Shown here one piece after another: positions 1 through 8,593 of a stretch of 30,711 nucleotides of DNA; the stretch's first letter is position 1; each line of letters starts with the position of its first letter. Where the stretch lies: assembly GCA_964410485.1 (NCBI GenBank), contig CAYPHJ010000053.1:1-30711 (forward strand). Direction: 5' to 3'. Position numbers and translations under genes: made by a program. Source of the DNA: CAYPHJ01 sp964410485 (GTDB lineage Bacteria > Desulfobacterota > Binatia > UBA9968). A model generated the notes under the pieces. The model saw only the letters and a program-made list of their open reading frames with translations. It was not told the DNA's origin and did not search any database.

Positions 1-20
1 TCCGCATCACCTGCGGGCTA

Positions 21-157
21 ATTTCATCCGCTGTGTTGTACCCACCGGTACATGATTACTCTGCGGTAAAATCCTCCGGCGTCCTAGCCTCCCAGCTCTC
101 CTCGGCGCCCATTTTCATCCGCTGTGTTGTACCTTTGGTACATGAATTACTTTGCGG
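21..157. repeat. Pair of ~46-bp direct repeats, each with a TGTACC...GGTACA palindrome
   Basis: Two near-identical blocks (about 21-66 and 112-157) each read ATTTCATCCGCTGTG, then TGTACC, a 3-4 base gap and GGTACA, then an A/T-rich tail ending TGCGG. The inner arms form a perfect 6-bp inverted repeat in both copies, while the loop differs (CACC against TTT), so the arms are conserved and the loop is not. The blocks lie just downstream of the minus-strand cupin gene. They could be operator sites, hairpins or remnants of a duplicated coding start. No gene is called in 1-216. Confidence 0.6.
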
Positions 158-216
158 GAGATTATTCCGATGTTTGGTTGCTCGCCTCTGCCACTTTTCC
201 GGTTAATCTCTTCTGG

Positions 217-1215
217 CTAGTCCTTCGGCTCTTCCCTGTAGAGTTGCAGCGACTCCATCACTGGACGGTCGTTGATCGAGAAAAGAATTGCTTCCTCATC
301 CGCCGTATTTTCATGCGCGTGCCATTGCCAAAGCGGAATTACGAAGGAATCGCCTTTGTTCCATTCGATGTGGCCCTCTCCGACCGAGGTCCGACCCCGG
401 CCCTTAAAAACATGATACAGCGCCGAACTCGTATGGCGATGCAGCCGCGTCCTTTCCTTGGCCTTGAAGAGCTGAATCTCGCAAGACATCGTTGGGTAAG
501 TAAAGCCGCCGGTGGCCGGATTGATGTAGCGTAGCAGGAAACCGTCGTAGGGATCGCGGTCACTATCACCCATTGTCTGGAGTGACTTGTACGTATCACC
601 CCATCGATACCGAAACGGAACACCGCGCGTTGCGCCTTCATCCTTTTTAGGCGCGCGCGCAAAGCCCAGGCGTTGGAGTGATTCTCCTGTCGCGCGCGTA
701 ATGGGCTGCTCGTTTTGCCGATACTCCTCGAAGAAAAGGACATTGAGCGACTGGATAAGCGGACCATCAAGTCCGTCCAACCAGATGATCGGCTGGTCCG
801 ATTCGTTGTGATGGTCGTGCCACGTCCAATTCGGCGTCAAGATGAGATCGCCCTCCTCCATGGGAAACCGTTCGCCATCAACGGCGGTGTAGGCACCATG
901 GCCCTGGACAACGAAGCGAATCGCCGCCATGTTGTGACGATGAGCGCGCGCGACCTCGCCCGGATTCACAATGGAGAAAGTCAATTGCAGCGTATGAGAA
1001 GTGGACTTCATCGGCAGGTGCGGGTTGACTAACCGAATGGCGCGCCGCTCCGCCTGTTCGATGCCGATCGTCTCACTGGCTTTTATCAAACCGTCGCGTA
1101 AAGTTTCCCAGCTCCACAGGTATGGCGCTTCGGGCGAGTGGAGAGGGACTCGCGTTTTCCAGAAACCAGAGAGGTGATTCTGCGCCAGATCTTCGTCCAA
1201 CTCCGCAAGTTTCAT
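217..1215 (-). CDS. Double-cupin dioxygenase, gentisate 1,2-dioxygenase-like
   Basis: This 332-residue protein has two cupin barrels, the architecture of gentisate 1,2-dioxygenases and related ring-cleaving Fe(II) enzymes, which open hydroxylated aromatic acids with O2. The N-terminal barrel holds a likely metal triad, His92 and His94 (HRHN) with His133 (TWHDHH). The C-terminal barrel repeats the pattern (LHRHT and WQWHAHEN), so both barrels could bind metal. The ATG at 1215 is preferred because AAAGGAGAG lies just upstream; a GTG two codons earlier is possible. Length fits the family (about 340-350). It lies downstream of a diiron-oxidase-like gene on the same strand, 350 bases away. Fold is secure; the substrate is not, since gentisate, salicylate and 1-hydroxy-2-naphthoate enzymes look alike. 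Confidence 0.85.
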   Translation of the reverse strand: MKLAELDEDLAQNHLSGFWKTRVPLHSPEAPYLWSWETLRDGLIKASETIGIEQAERRAIRLVNPHLPMKSTSHTLQLTFSIVNPGEVARAHRHNMAAIRFVVQGHGAYTAVDGERFPMEEGDLILTPNWTWHDHHNESDQPIIWLDGLDGPLIQSLNVLFFEEYRQNEQPITRATGESLQRLGFARAPKKDEGATRGVPFRYRWGDTYKSLQTMGDSDRDPYDGFLLRYINPATGGFTYPTMSCEIQLFKAKERTRLHRHTSSALYHVFKGRGRTSVGEGHIEWNKGDSFVIPLWQWHAHENTADEEAILFSINDRPVMESLQLYREEPKD

Positions 1216-1239
1216 CGCCACTGCTCTCCTTTATTTAAA

Positions 1240-1530
1240 TTGCACCACAGAGGCGCTGAGGACACAGAGAATCGAAGGAGAAGAGTCTCATCGCGCCAAG
1301 AGCGCCAGGAACGCAAAGAACACGCGATTTTAGCGGTCGCCTTGCGCCCGCTAAATTTCTCTGCGACTTTGCGTTCTCTGTGGTTGATTGTCTTCCCTCT
1401 CCCTGGCGCCCTTTGCGGGCTTCGCGCGAAATATGCCTTTTGCTCTGTGTGCTCTGGGCCTCTGCGGTTCAATTGTTTTTTCTCTCCTTTGCGCCTTTGC
1501 GTCTTTGCGGGAGCTATTCCGAATTTTTTG
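1240..1530. repeat. Cluster of degenerate short dispersed repeats
   Basis: The gap between the two minus-strand oxidase genes has no credible gene. It is packed with variants of short motifs such as CACAGAGGCGCTGAGGACACAGAG, TTGCGTTCTCTGTGGTTGATT, GCGCCCTTTGCGGGCTTCGCG and GCGCCTTTGCGTCTTTGCGG. Related stretches recur near 15230-15360 and 25500-25545. Such motif families are dispersed through intergenic DNA of many environmental bacteria. Open frames across it on both strands are low-complexity shadows. Confidence 0.65.
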
Positions 1531-1563
1531 GTTGCGGCGTTGCGCGCTGAATGCCGCTTCGAC

Positions 1564-2271
1564 TTATGCCGCGTTGGACATCGCTTGTGCCAACCCGCCG
1601 AAATACACTCGATGCAGGTCCATCGATTCCTTGGCCGTCTGGATGACACCCTCCTCAGCGCCGGCGGGAACGTATTTCTCCAGAACATCCACGAACATGT
1701 CGGAGTGTTTCACATCGGCTTTGCTGTGCACCGTAAAATTCGGCATCTGCTCGTCATGAAATTTCAAATCGCGCTTCCAGATCCTGTAAAGGCGGGTACA
1801 ATTCCCGCCGCCGATGTCGCCTAAAAGACGGTCATCGTTGGTCCATTCCGCGATGGAGGAAGCGGCGATGGCTTCCTGCCAGGGACGATGCCGGGCAATC
1901 CAAAACCAGCCGTACACCGCTGCCTTCGTAGTCGGCAGTGCCTCAGCCCGCAGGATATCTTCGACGCTCAACCCGACCTCTTTCCCCTGACGGAAAATCA
2001 GGTCCAAATGGCCAGCCTTGGAATGCTCGTCTTCGACCAGTTCCTCATACTCATGCGCCAATATCTTTTGTTTGACGTCAAACTCAGGGCAATTCGCCGC
2101 TACCTGCGGCCAGAAGTTTCTGCGCTGGCGAACATAAATGCTTAGCTGTAGAAGGTACACCCGAGCTCGGTCCACACTCACCGGAATCGAGTAAAACTGT
2201 TTCATCTCGGGCGAAAGAAACAAATCCCGCACACAATCACCCAGTTTTTGCCGCCATTGCTGTGCTTTCAT
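1564..2271 (-). CDS. Heme-oxygenase-fold diiron oxidase-like protein (PqqC/TenA/CADD-like)
   Basis: The 235-residue protein looks like an all-helical HDO (heme-oxygenase-like diiron oxidase) of the CADD/PqqC-like group. The ligand pattern is visible: Glu76-x6-His83 in HEYEELVEDEH, a candidate Glu142, and His182-x3-Asp186-x2-His189 in VHSKADVKH. The spacing matches the CADD pattern of E-x6-H and H-x3-D-x2-H. Such enzymes activate O2 at a two-metal site; substrates range from amino acids and fatty acids to the protein's own tyrosine. ATG at 2271 follows AGGAGGTG with good spacing, so the GTG three codons upstream, which overlaps that site, is unlikely. The double-cupin gene follows on the same strand. 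The reaction cannot be named. Confidence 0.8.
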   Translation of the reverse strand: MKAQQWRQKLGDCVRDLFLSPEMKQFYSIPVSVDRARVYLLQLSIYVRQRRNFWPQVAANCPEFDVKQKILAHEYEELVEDEHSKAGHLDLIFRQGKEVGLSVEDILRAEALPTTKAAVYGWFWIARHRPWQEAIAASSIAEWTNDDRLLGDIGGGNCTRLYRIWKRDLKFHDEQMPNFTVHSKADVKHSDMFVDVLEKYVPAGAEEGVIQTAKESMDLHRVYFGGLAQAMSNAA

Positions 2272-2487
2272 TGAGCCCACCTCCTGCTTGCCTCGCCCGA
2301 CGTCTCACACGGCTCAGAACCCTAAAGGAAGGCCGACAAGCGCGGACCGAGGACCGATTGGAAAAAATGAATTCCTGTAAAAACCGGGGCCCTTGTTAGC
2401 ACTAGCCGATCATCTAAAGCCTTGTCAAGAAGGAGTTTTGGGAGCGTTTGCTTGAAAATGTCCGCTGGACGACCTAAGTAACAATAT

Positions 2488-5232
2488 GTGACCAGCGTCC
2501 GGCCCCGTTATCTACCCCTTCCCTATCAGGATTCACCGGAATCGGGACGTTTGATCCTGCGCGACGGCACAACAATGACGCTTCGCGTCGCACAGCCGGA
2601 CGACCAGGAGGCGATGGCGCGCTTTTTCGCCGCGCTTTCCAACCGTGCAAACCTGCAGCGCTTCTTTTCTTTTGCGCAACCGGCGCCGCAATTGATCGAA
2701 TCTTTTTGTGACAACTCAGACCCGCGCAAGCGGCTCACTTTGGTTGTGACTCGCTCTTCGAGCGGCAGCTCGCGCATCATCGCCACCGGCAGCTACATTG
2801 CTCGAGACGAAACAACGGCTGAAGTAGCCATGGCCGTGGATGATTGCTTTCAGCGAAAGGGCATCGGTATGCTCCTGCTCGAACGGTTGGCCGTTTTGGC
2901 GGCTAATCATGGATTTCGCCGTATTTGGGCACTGACCATGGTTGAAAACGAGCCCATGCTCCAGGTGTTTCGTAACTCCGGATTTGAACTGCACACCCAT
3001 TCGGATGGGAGTTATGTTGAAATCGATTTTTCGGTTGCTCCAACAAAAGCAAGCGTCGCGCGCGCCGAGATGCGCGACCGTATAGCCACCGCTGCTTCGA
3101 TCCGTCCATTTTTCCACCCGAGCTCCGTGGCTGTTGTCGGGGCCTCTCGTCAGCCCACCAGCATCGGTGGCCGTATTCTGAAGGCATTGATCGCAGGCGG
3201 TTTTCGCGGACCCATTTACCCGGTCAACCCCAACGCTGCTTCTGTTCACGGGCTGGCGTCCTATCCTAACGTCCGCGCGCTGCCGGAGGCTCTCGATTTG
3301 GCGATCGTTGTTGTACCGCGAGATGCAGTTCTGAATGTGGTCGATGACTGTGCCGCGCGCGGCGTAAGGGCGGTTGTCGTCATCAGTGCGGGCTTTGCGG
3401 AACTCGGGCGCGAGGGACGTGAGTTACAGCAAAGACTCGTCGAAAAGATTCGCGGCTATGGTATACGCATGATAGGTCCAAACTGCTTGGGGTTACTCAA
3501 CACCGATCCGGCCGTCAGCTTGAACGCTTCTTTTTCTCCACTCTTTCCACTTCCGGGTCACATCGCGCTTTCATCTCAAAGCGGCGCGCTGGGCCTTGCA
3601 ATTCTGGCTTTGTCTCGCGAGCGTGATTTGGGTCTCTCTCACTTTGTCAGCGTGGGCAACAAAGCCGATGTTTCAGGCAACGATTTGCTCTTGTATTGGG
3701 AAGAAGACCCACGGGTGCATACAATCCTCCTCTATCTCGAATCGTTCGGTAACCCGCGACGATTTGCGCGCATCGCCAGGCGCATTGGACGGCGCAAACC
3801 GATCATTGCCGTCAAAGCCGGCCGTACAGGCGCAGGTCGGCGCGCCGCCGGTTCCCACACCGCTGCCCTGGCCGCCAGTGATGTAGCTGTGGACGCGCTG
3901 TTTCACCAGACCGGGGTCATTCGGGCCGAGACGTTGGACGAGATGTTCGATCTCGCTTCCGCTCTCGACAAGCAGCCTTTGCCGCGCGGCCGGCGCGTGG
4001 CGATTCTCACCAATGCCGGCGGGCTTGGCATTTTGTGCGCCGATAGCTGCGAAGCCGGCCGCTTGACTGTGGTTGAGCTCAGCAATCAGACCACGGAGCA
4101 ATTGAAGGCATTCTTGCCGGCCGCAGCGAGCGTCATCAATCCAGTTGACATGATTGCATCCGCAAGTCCCGAGCATTACCGCAAATCGGTGGAAATACTT
4201 CTTCGTGCCGAAGAAGTCGACGCGCTAATCGTGCTTTATATCGATGTCGCTCTGGCAGAGCCCCAGGCCATCGCTCAGGCCATCGCTGGCGGTGTCAACG
4301 CGGCGCGCCAGCAAGGCGGCGCATCCAAGCCGGTGTACGGTTGTGTCATCGCGGCCGGAACACCTGCCAAACCTATGGTAGTGGATGGTGAACACGTACC
4401 GAATTTTTCCTTCCCGGAACCACCGGCCCGTTTACTGAGTAAGCTTGCCGCGTACGCGGAGTGGCGCGACGGAACTCCGGGCTTGCTCCCAGATTTCGCT
4501 GACATTCAGCCGCAGACGGCGAGAGGGCTGTGCCGCGGCGTGCTGGAGCAACGAGGCGCCGGCTGGCTCTCGGGCGATGAAATTATCAGAGTTCTTGGCT
4601 TTTTCGGCGTGCCGCAACCGCCGAGCCAAATTTGTCGCACTGCGGATGAAACGGTGCGCGCTGCAAAAGAGATCGGCTTTCCAGTGGCTGTCAAATTGGC
4701 CTCCCGGAGCATCGTACACAAGACCGAAGTGGAGGGAGTTCGGCTCCATGTGCAAAATGAAACCGCAGCGCGGCAGGCGTTTAACGAGATTCGCGATCGG
4801 CTGGCCGCAGAAAACAAACTGGACGCCATGGACGGCGTGTTGGTGCAGCCCATGTTGTCTGGCGGAGTGGAGCTGATGATTGGCGTCACTTTGGACCCGT
4901 CGTTTGGCCCCCTCCTGGCGTTCGGCCTCGGCGGCATTCACGTGGAGATCCTGCGTGACGTTGTTTTTCGCGTCACACCGATCACCGACATTGATGCGAG
5001 GGAAATGGTACGGAGCATTCGCGGCTACCCCTTGCTAGAGGGCTACCGCGGTCATCCGCCGGCGGACATTGCGGCCATCGAAGATCTTCTCTTGCGAGTC
5101 GCGCGACTGGTCGAAGAAATTCCGGAAATTTCCGAACTCGACATCAACCCGGTCTTCGCTTTGCCGCCGGGCCAAGGCTGTCTGGTCGCCGACGCAAGGA
5201 TAAGAGTTGAACAGCACACAGGCCAGCGTTGA
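2488..5232 (+). CDS. GNAT acetyltransferase / NDP-forming acyl-CoA synthetase fusion
   Basis: This 914-residue protein joins a GNAT domain (residues ~18-185, acetyl-CoA loop QRKGIG at 122-127) to all parts of an NDP-forming acyl-CoA synthetase. These are a CoA-binding Rossmann domain (~205-300, VVGASRQP), the succinyl-CoA-ligase-like domains with the phosphohistidine loop GSHTAALA (His457), and a C-terminal ATP-grasp domain (~690-910, PVAVKLASRS..HKTEVEGV). Fusions of this kind are protein lysine acetyltransferases (Pat-like). Because His457 and the ATP-grasp residues look intact, the synthetase half may be active here, unlike in Pat proteins with degenerate ligase domains. The start is GTG at 2488; no strong ribosome site is visible. 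It is divergent from the diiron-oxidase gene. Confidence 0.92.
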   Translation: MTSVRPRYLPLPYQDSPESGRLILRDGTTMTLRVAQPDDQEAMARFFAALSNRANLQRFFSFAQPAPQLIESFCDNSDPRKRLTLVVTRSSSGSSRIIATGSYIARDETTAEVAMAVDDCFQRKGIGMLLLERLAVLAANHGFRRIWALTMVENEPMLQVFRNSGFELHTHSDGSYVEIDFSVAPTKASVARAEMRDRIATAASIRPFFHPSSVAVVGASRQPTSIGGRILKALIAGGFRGPIYPVNPNAASVHGLASYPNVRALPEALDLAIVVVPRDAVLNVVDDCAARGVRAVVVISAGFAELGREGRELQQRLVEKIRGYGIRMIGPNCLGLLNTDPAVSLNASFSPLFPLPGHIALSSQSGALGLAILALSRERDLGLSHFVSVGNKADVSGNDLLLYWEEDPRVHTILLYLESFGNPRRFARIARRIGRRKPIIAVKAGRTGAGRRAAGSHTAALAASDVAVDALFHQTGVIRAETLDEMFDLASALDKQPLPRGRRVAILTNAGGLGILCADSCEAGRLTVVELSNQTTEQLKAFLPAAASVINPVDMIASASPEHYRKSVEILLRAEEVDALIVLYIDVALAEPQAIAQAIAGGVNAARQQGGASKPVYGCVIAAGTPAKPMVVDGEHVPNFSFPEPPARLLSKLAAYAEWRDGTPGLLPDFADIQPQTARGLCRGVLEQRGAGWLSGDEIIRVLGFFGVPQPPSQICRTADETVRAAKEIGFPVAVKLASRSIVHKTEVEGVRLHVQNETAARQAFNEIRDRLAAENKLDAMDGVLVQPMLSGGVELMIGVTLDPSFGPLLAFGLGGIHVEILRDVVFRVTPITDIDAREMVRSIRGYPLLEGYRGHPPADIAAIEDLLLRVARLVEEIPEISELDINPVFALPPGQGCLVADARIRVEQHTGQR

Positions 5233-5287
5233 TGACGCACGCCGATCGCTGGGCACAGCTTTGCTGATATCGAAAGGAGCCCATCGA

Positions 5288-5341
5288 ATGAAAACAGTGA
5301 TTTTGCTCGCCTCGCTCGGATGCAATCATCGCCCGATTTGA
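5288..5341 (+). other. 17-codon open frame with a strong ribosome site
   Basis: An AAAGGAG lies a few bases before ATG at 5288. The frame runs MKTVILLASLGCNHRPI and stops at TGA. It could be a leader peptide, or the preserved start of a gene whose remainder is gone. Nothing else is recognisable in 5233-5375. Confidence 0.25.
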
Positions 5342-5375
5342 CGTATCCAACCATTGTTCCTCTGAAGAATTTTTG

Positions 5376-5404
5376 TTGACGTCGCGTCTATCCAACGTTA
5401 TATC
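5376..5404 (+). promoter_or_regulatory. Predicted sigma-70 promoter for the GIY-YIG-like gene
   Basis: TTGACG (5376-5381), a 17-base spacer and TATATC (5399-5404) precede the GTG start at 5425. A ribosome site GGAGGA lies between them. The -35 box matches consensus at five of six positions and the -10 box at four of six. Confidence 0.5.
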
Positions 5405-5424
5405 CTGCTTTCGGAGGAATTATC

Positions 5425-5730
5425 GTGTCTTGGCAAAATGGGCATTATTACATGTTCAGCAAACTTATGATCCTTAATGGCGCTCCCGCCGAGTCGGGAA
5501 TCTTTGGCCTCTACAGCTCACCGGATCGAATTTTCCTTGGCGAATCGGCGAACATTCGCGACATCTTACTACGCTTGTATAGAAACATGGAGCGCTTTGG
5601 CTTAAATCGTCCAAATGGATTTACCTTCGAGATCTGCCCACCCGACTCCAGGATGCAAAAATTAAGAGACCTTCTGGCCGAGTACACCTCGCTCGATCAT
5701 ACAACGCACCGCAATATTCGTTTTGGCTGA
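5425..5730 (+). CDS. Small degenerate GIY-YIG-like protein
   Basis: This 101-residue protein begins at GTG 5425 behind a strong GGAGGA site. Residues ~23-52 follow the GIY-YIG outline: SGIFGLYSS stands where GIY normally falls, and IFLGESANIRDIL stands where YIG-x-S-x-NI-R is expected. Both signature tyrosines are phenylalanine (GIF, FLG) and the second arginine of the helix is missing. If the homology is right it is probably not an active nuclease and may only bind nucleic acid or protein. It has its own promoter. No partner gene is evident. Coding status is well supported; family assignment is moderate. Confidence 0.65.
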   Translation: MSWQNGHYYMFSKLMILNGAPAESGIFGLYSSPDRIFLGESANIRDILLRLYRNMERFGLNRPNGFTFEICPPDSRMQKLRDLLAEYTSLDHTTHRNIRFG

Positions 5731-5797
5731 ACGAAAAGCTTGGTCCTAGCGTTAATTAACGGCTCAGTATCCCGCGCGGGATCATCGCTCGACCAAC

Positions 5798-6316
5798 CTA
5801 ATTCCCTATCCATTCGAGAAACACTTCCTGTGGCCACGGAATGGCTCCATACGGCCAGGGGACACGCAGAGTGTAGTGGAAAAGGCCCAACAGAAAAACC
5901 ATCGTGCAACCCGTCCATAGCAACGAAATCCACCACTTCTCGCGCGCCTGAAAGGTCAGATATGACCACACAAACAGCGGCGCGGTGAGGACAAAGCCAA
6001 TCAGATATATACCCACAAACACGCCAAAGACCCAACCGAAGATGTTTATCGCGCGTAATATGACGAGGCGGAGCGGTACACTCTTATCCACGGGCAAATC
6101 CATGACTCCACTTATATCCTCTTCCGTTACCGGTCTGTGCGCGCGGTAGAGCTCGATCAGGAACTGGATCGTGCAAAGGCACAAGGCCGGCACGGCGATC
6201 ACCCAGGGGAAGAGTCGTGTTGCGAACGACCATTCTCTTGATGTTATGAGAGCTCCCGCGAGCACGAGCATGACGCAAAAAGTAAAAATGGCGGCCGCGT
6301 TAATCTTAATTCTCAC
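5798..6316 (-). CDS. tctB: TctB-family small membrane subunit of tripartite tricarboxylate carrier
   Basis: This 172-residue protein has about four hydrophobic segments (near residues 7-25, 35-55, 90-118 and 128-150), the usual length and layout of TctB. With TctA it forms the membrane part of a secondary TTT carrier that imports di- or tricarboxylates, or other acids, delivered by a periplasmic TctC. The GTG at 6316 is chosen: GGAGG lies six bases upstream and the start overlaps the tctA stop by 11 bases. A longer frame from 6364 would overlap tctA by 59. Order tctA-tctB on the minus strand indicates co-translation. Confidence 0.85.
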   Translation of the reverse strand: MRIKINAAAIFTFCVMLVLAGALITSREWSFATRLFPWVIAVPALCLCTIQFLIELYRAHRPVTEEDISGVMDLPVDKSVPLRLVILRAINIFGWVFGVFVGIYLIGFVLTAPLFVWSYLTFQAREKWWISLLWTGCTMVFLLGLFHYTLRVPWPYGAIPWPQEVFLEWIGN

Positions 6317-7841
6317 TGGCCACCTCCGCTCCGACTCTTTCAGCCTTCGGCACACGGGCACCACTCTGGCGCAGCGCGAATAACACGCTGAATACGGTCA
6401 GTGCTGCAAAGAGCAGAACCATGGGCCGCCATAGCCAGGTGATGCCGAACGCTCCTATTGAAATGTAGAGATAGTTTTCGATGATTCGGCTTAGCACGAG
6501 CCCAAGAATCACCGGAGGCCTGGGCCAGGCAAATCGCTTCATGAACCAGCCGACGACCGAGAAGATCAGCAGGGAAATGATGTCGCCCATGTCGCGGCTC
6601 GCCTGAAACGCAGCAAGGAAAACCACGATGATGACGAGGGGGGCGAGCAGGTGAATTCGAACCCTGGCGACAGCCGCCAGCACGGGAGTGAGTCCCAGGC
6701 AAATGCTCGTCCCGATCACATTCGCCAACGCCAGGCTCCAGATCATCGTATAGGGAATATCGAGCCGCTTGGTGAGCATATCCGGTCCGGGGGTGATGCC
6801 GTGAATCAGGAACGCAGCGAGGAGCAACGCCATCGAGGCGCTTCCTGGTATGCCGAACGCAAGCGTAGGTATCAGAGCGCCGCCTTCCCTTGCATTGTTG
6901 GCGCTTTCCGGCGCAATTACACCGCGAACATCGCCTTTGCCGAAAGATTCCCTGGCGCCCTTTTCCGTCTGGACCGCGTGTCCATAGGCGAACCAATCCA
7001 CAACCGACGCTCCAAGACCAGGCACTGCCCCGACCCAAACGCCGATAGCGCTGCAGCGGATCATCAAAAACCAATTGCGAAATACATCGTTGATGCCGGT
7101 CATGGCGCCCTTCATCTTCTCCCGGGGGACATCTGCAATGCGGGTTCCTCTGATGACCAGATCGGCCACTTCGGGAATCGCAAAGATTCCCAGCGTCACC
7201 GGCACCAGAGGAATACCATCCCACAGATACAGCTGTCCGAACACCCATCTCATCCCGCCGGTCTGAGGATCGACTCCGATCATTCCCACCATCAAACCCA
7301 GAGCCCCCGCAACAAGCCCCTTGATCGGAGCACGACCACTCAGCACCGCCACCATTGAAATGCCAAGAATGCCCATCATGAAGAACTCAGGAGACCCAAA
7401 AGCCAAAACCAAAGGGCGGAGAATAGGGATGGATACGGCCAGAACCAAGGCGCCGAAGAGTCCGCCAAGCAACGAAGCCATATAAGCCGCGCCAAAAGCC
7501 CTCCCCGCCTCTCCTCTTCGTGCCATCGGGTGGCCGTCCAAAATCGTCGCCTGGGACGCGGCGGTTCCCGGTATCGCAAACAACACTGAAGGGATGGTGT
7601 CGGAAGTGGAGGTGACCGCCAAAAGTCCGATCATGAGGGCCATGGCGGCTATCGGATCCATTTTGTGAGTAAAAGGCAGAAGAATCGCCAGCCCGACAAG
7701 GCCTCCCAGTCCCGGAATAGCGCCGAGAGTCAGGCCCATGAGCACACCGAGAAACAGAAACTGGAAACGTATAGGGATAAAACCCAGAACGCATGGACAA
7801 CTGAACAGGTTCTCCAAAGCAAGTATGGCCGCGTCCAACAT
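6306..7841 (-). CDS. tctA: TctA-family large membrane subunit of tripartite tricarboxylate carrier
   Basis: The 511-residue, highly hydrophobic protein has the two TctA signature loops: GAIPGLGG near residue 41 in the N half and GAVPGLGAS in the C half. Length matches the family (about 500). It is the main transport channel of a TTT importer driven by ion gradient. GAGGTG five bases before ATG 7841 supports the start. No TctC solute-binding protein is within the window, so it must be elsewhere or supplied by a paralogue, and the substrate cannot be inferred. Confidence 0.93.
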   Translation of the reverse strand: MLDAAILALENLFSCPCVLGFIPIRFQFLFLGVLMGLTLGAIPGLGGLVGLAILLPFTHKMDPIAAMALMIGLLAVTSTSDTIPSVLFAIPGTAASQATILDGHPMARRGEAGRAFGAAYMASLLGGLFGALVLAVSIPILRPLVLAFGSPEFFMMGILGISMVAVLSGRAPIKGLVAGALGLMVGMIGVDPQTGGMRWVFGQLYLWDGIPLVPVTLGIFAIPEVADLVIRGTRIADVPREKMKGAMTGINDVFRNWFLMIRCSAIGVWVGAVPGLGASVVDWFAYGHAVQTEKGARESFGKGDVRGVIAPESANNAREGGALIPTLAFGIPGSASMALLLAAFLIHGITPGPDMLTKRLDIPYTMIWSLALANVIGTSICLGLTPVLAAVARVRIHLLAPLVIIVVFLAAFQASRDMGDIISLLIFSVVGWFMKRFAWPRPPVILGLVLSRIIENYLYISIGAFGITWLWRPMVLLFAALTVFSVLFALRQSGARVPKAERVGAEVASEN

Positions 7842-8014
7842 TTTAGCACCTCATCTTGGGATCATGTTGAGCTTTCCGATTTTTTTGCTGTGCGTGAGAA
7901 TTCTCAACCCCTTGTGCTGTTACCCCTGGAGCTGGCCCTCGTCGCGGCGCTATCAGCGCTGCAGGCGTAACGACTCGTTCCCAAACTAGCCGAGAGAACC
8001 GCAGAAAGAAAAGA

Positions 8015-8332
8015 CTACATCAGAAAAACACAGTTAAGCTTATAAATCCTGAGACTGTCCTTACAGGGGTTGTGGACACCGCCTGATAATTGGGTAGCGC
8101 CGGGATGTGAGGCCGTCAGGTGGTTAGACCCTGCGTGAGATGCGGGCGCACGATTGGCATGTTCGAGTTTGTCGGCAGCAGGTCTGATGAATCTCTCTAG
8201 GCTTGGAAATCCGGCTTTCCAAGCGTTCTTGACTCGGGCTTGGGTCGACAGGTCAAACTCCTCCACTAGATCATAGACCGATGCTCCAACCCACACGATT
8301 ACGAATAGGATTGCTATTGTCCTGCGAAACAT
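8015..8332 (-). CDS. Possible small membrane-anchored protein, unknown
   Basis: A 105-codon frame begins with a hydrophobic helix (MFRRTIAILFVIVWVGASVY) followed by a charged, protein-like stretch to about residue 60. The last 40 residues look less natural, so the gene may be truncated or frameshifted. The ribosome site is weak. It lies 173 bases upstream of tctA on the same strand. No family is recognised. Confidence 0.35.
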   Translation of the reverse strand: MFRRTIAILFVIVWVGASVYDLVEEFDLSTQARVKNAWKAGFPSLERFIRPAADKLEHANRAPASHAGSNHLTASHPGATQLSGGVHNPCKDSLRIYKLNCVFLM

Positions 8333-8593
8333 GCGCGCGGAGTATCCATCGAAACATCAATAGAGTCAAGCACCGGAAGGGCCCCGCTACACAAGCAATC
8401 TAATACGGTTTTCAGGATCAAGCGGGTGCTTGCCTCACACAAATATGGAAACGTTCCAGCGTTAAAAACCCATCCGGGAACGAAATGGTCGGCTTTTAAG
8501 CGCGCTATCGTCTGAGTTGGATGCCCGTGCTATGGTGACCCTCATCGATGTGTACGCGTTCGCGCAACTCAATGTGACAAAGGAGCAGGATGA

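Noticed and set aside
6340..7248. 302-codon open frame on the minus strand in another frame
   Set aside because: It overlaps tctA entirely and has the repetitive Arg/His/Gly content of a shadow frame.
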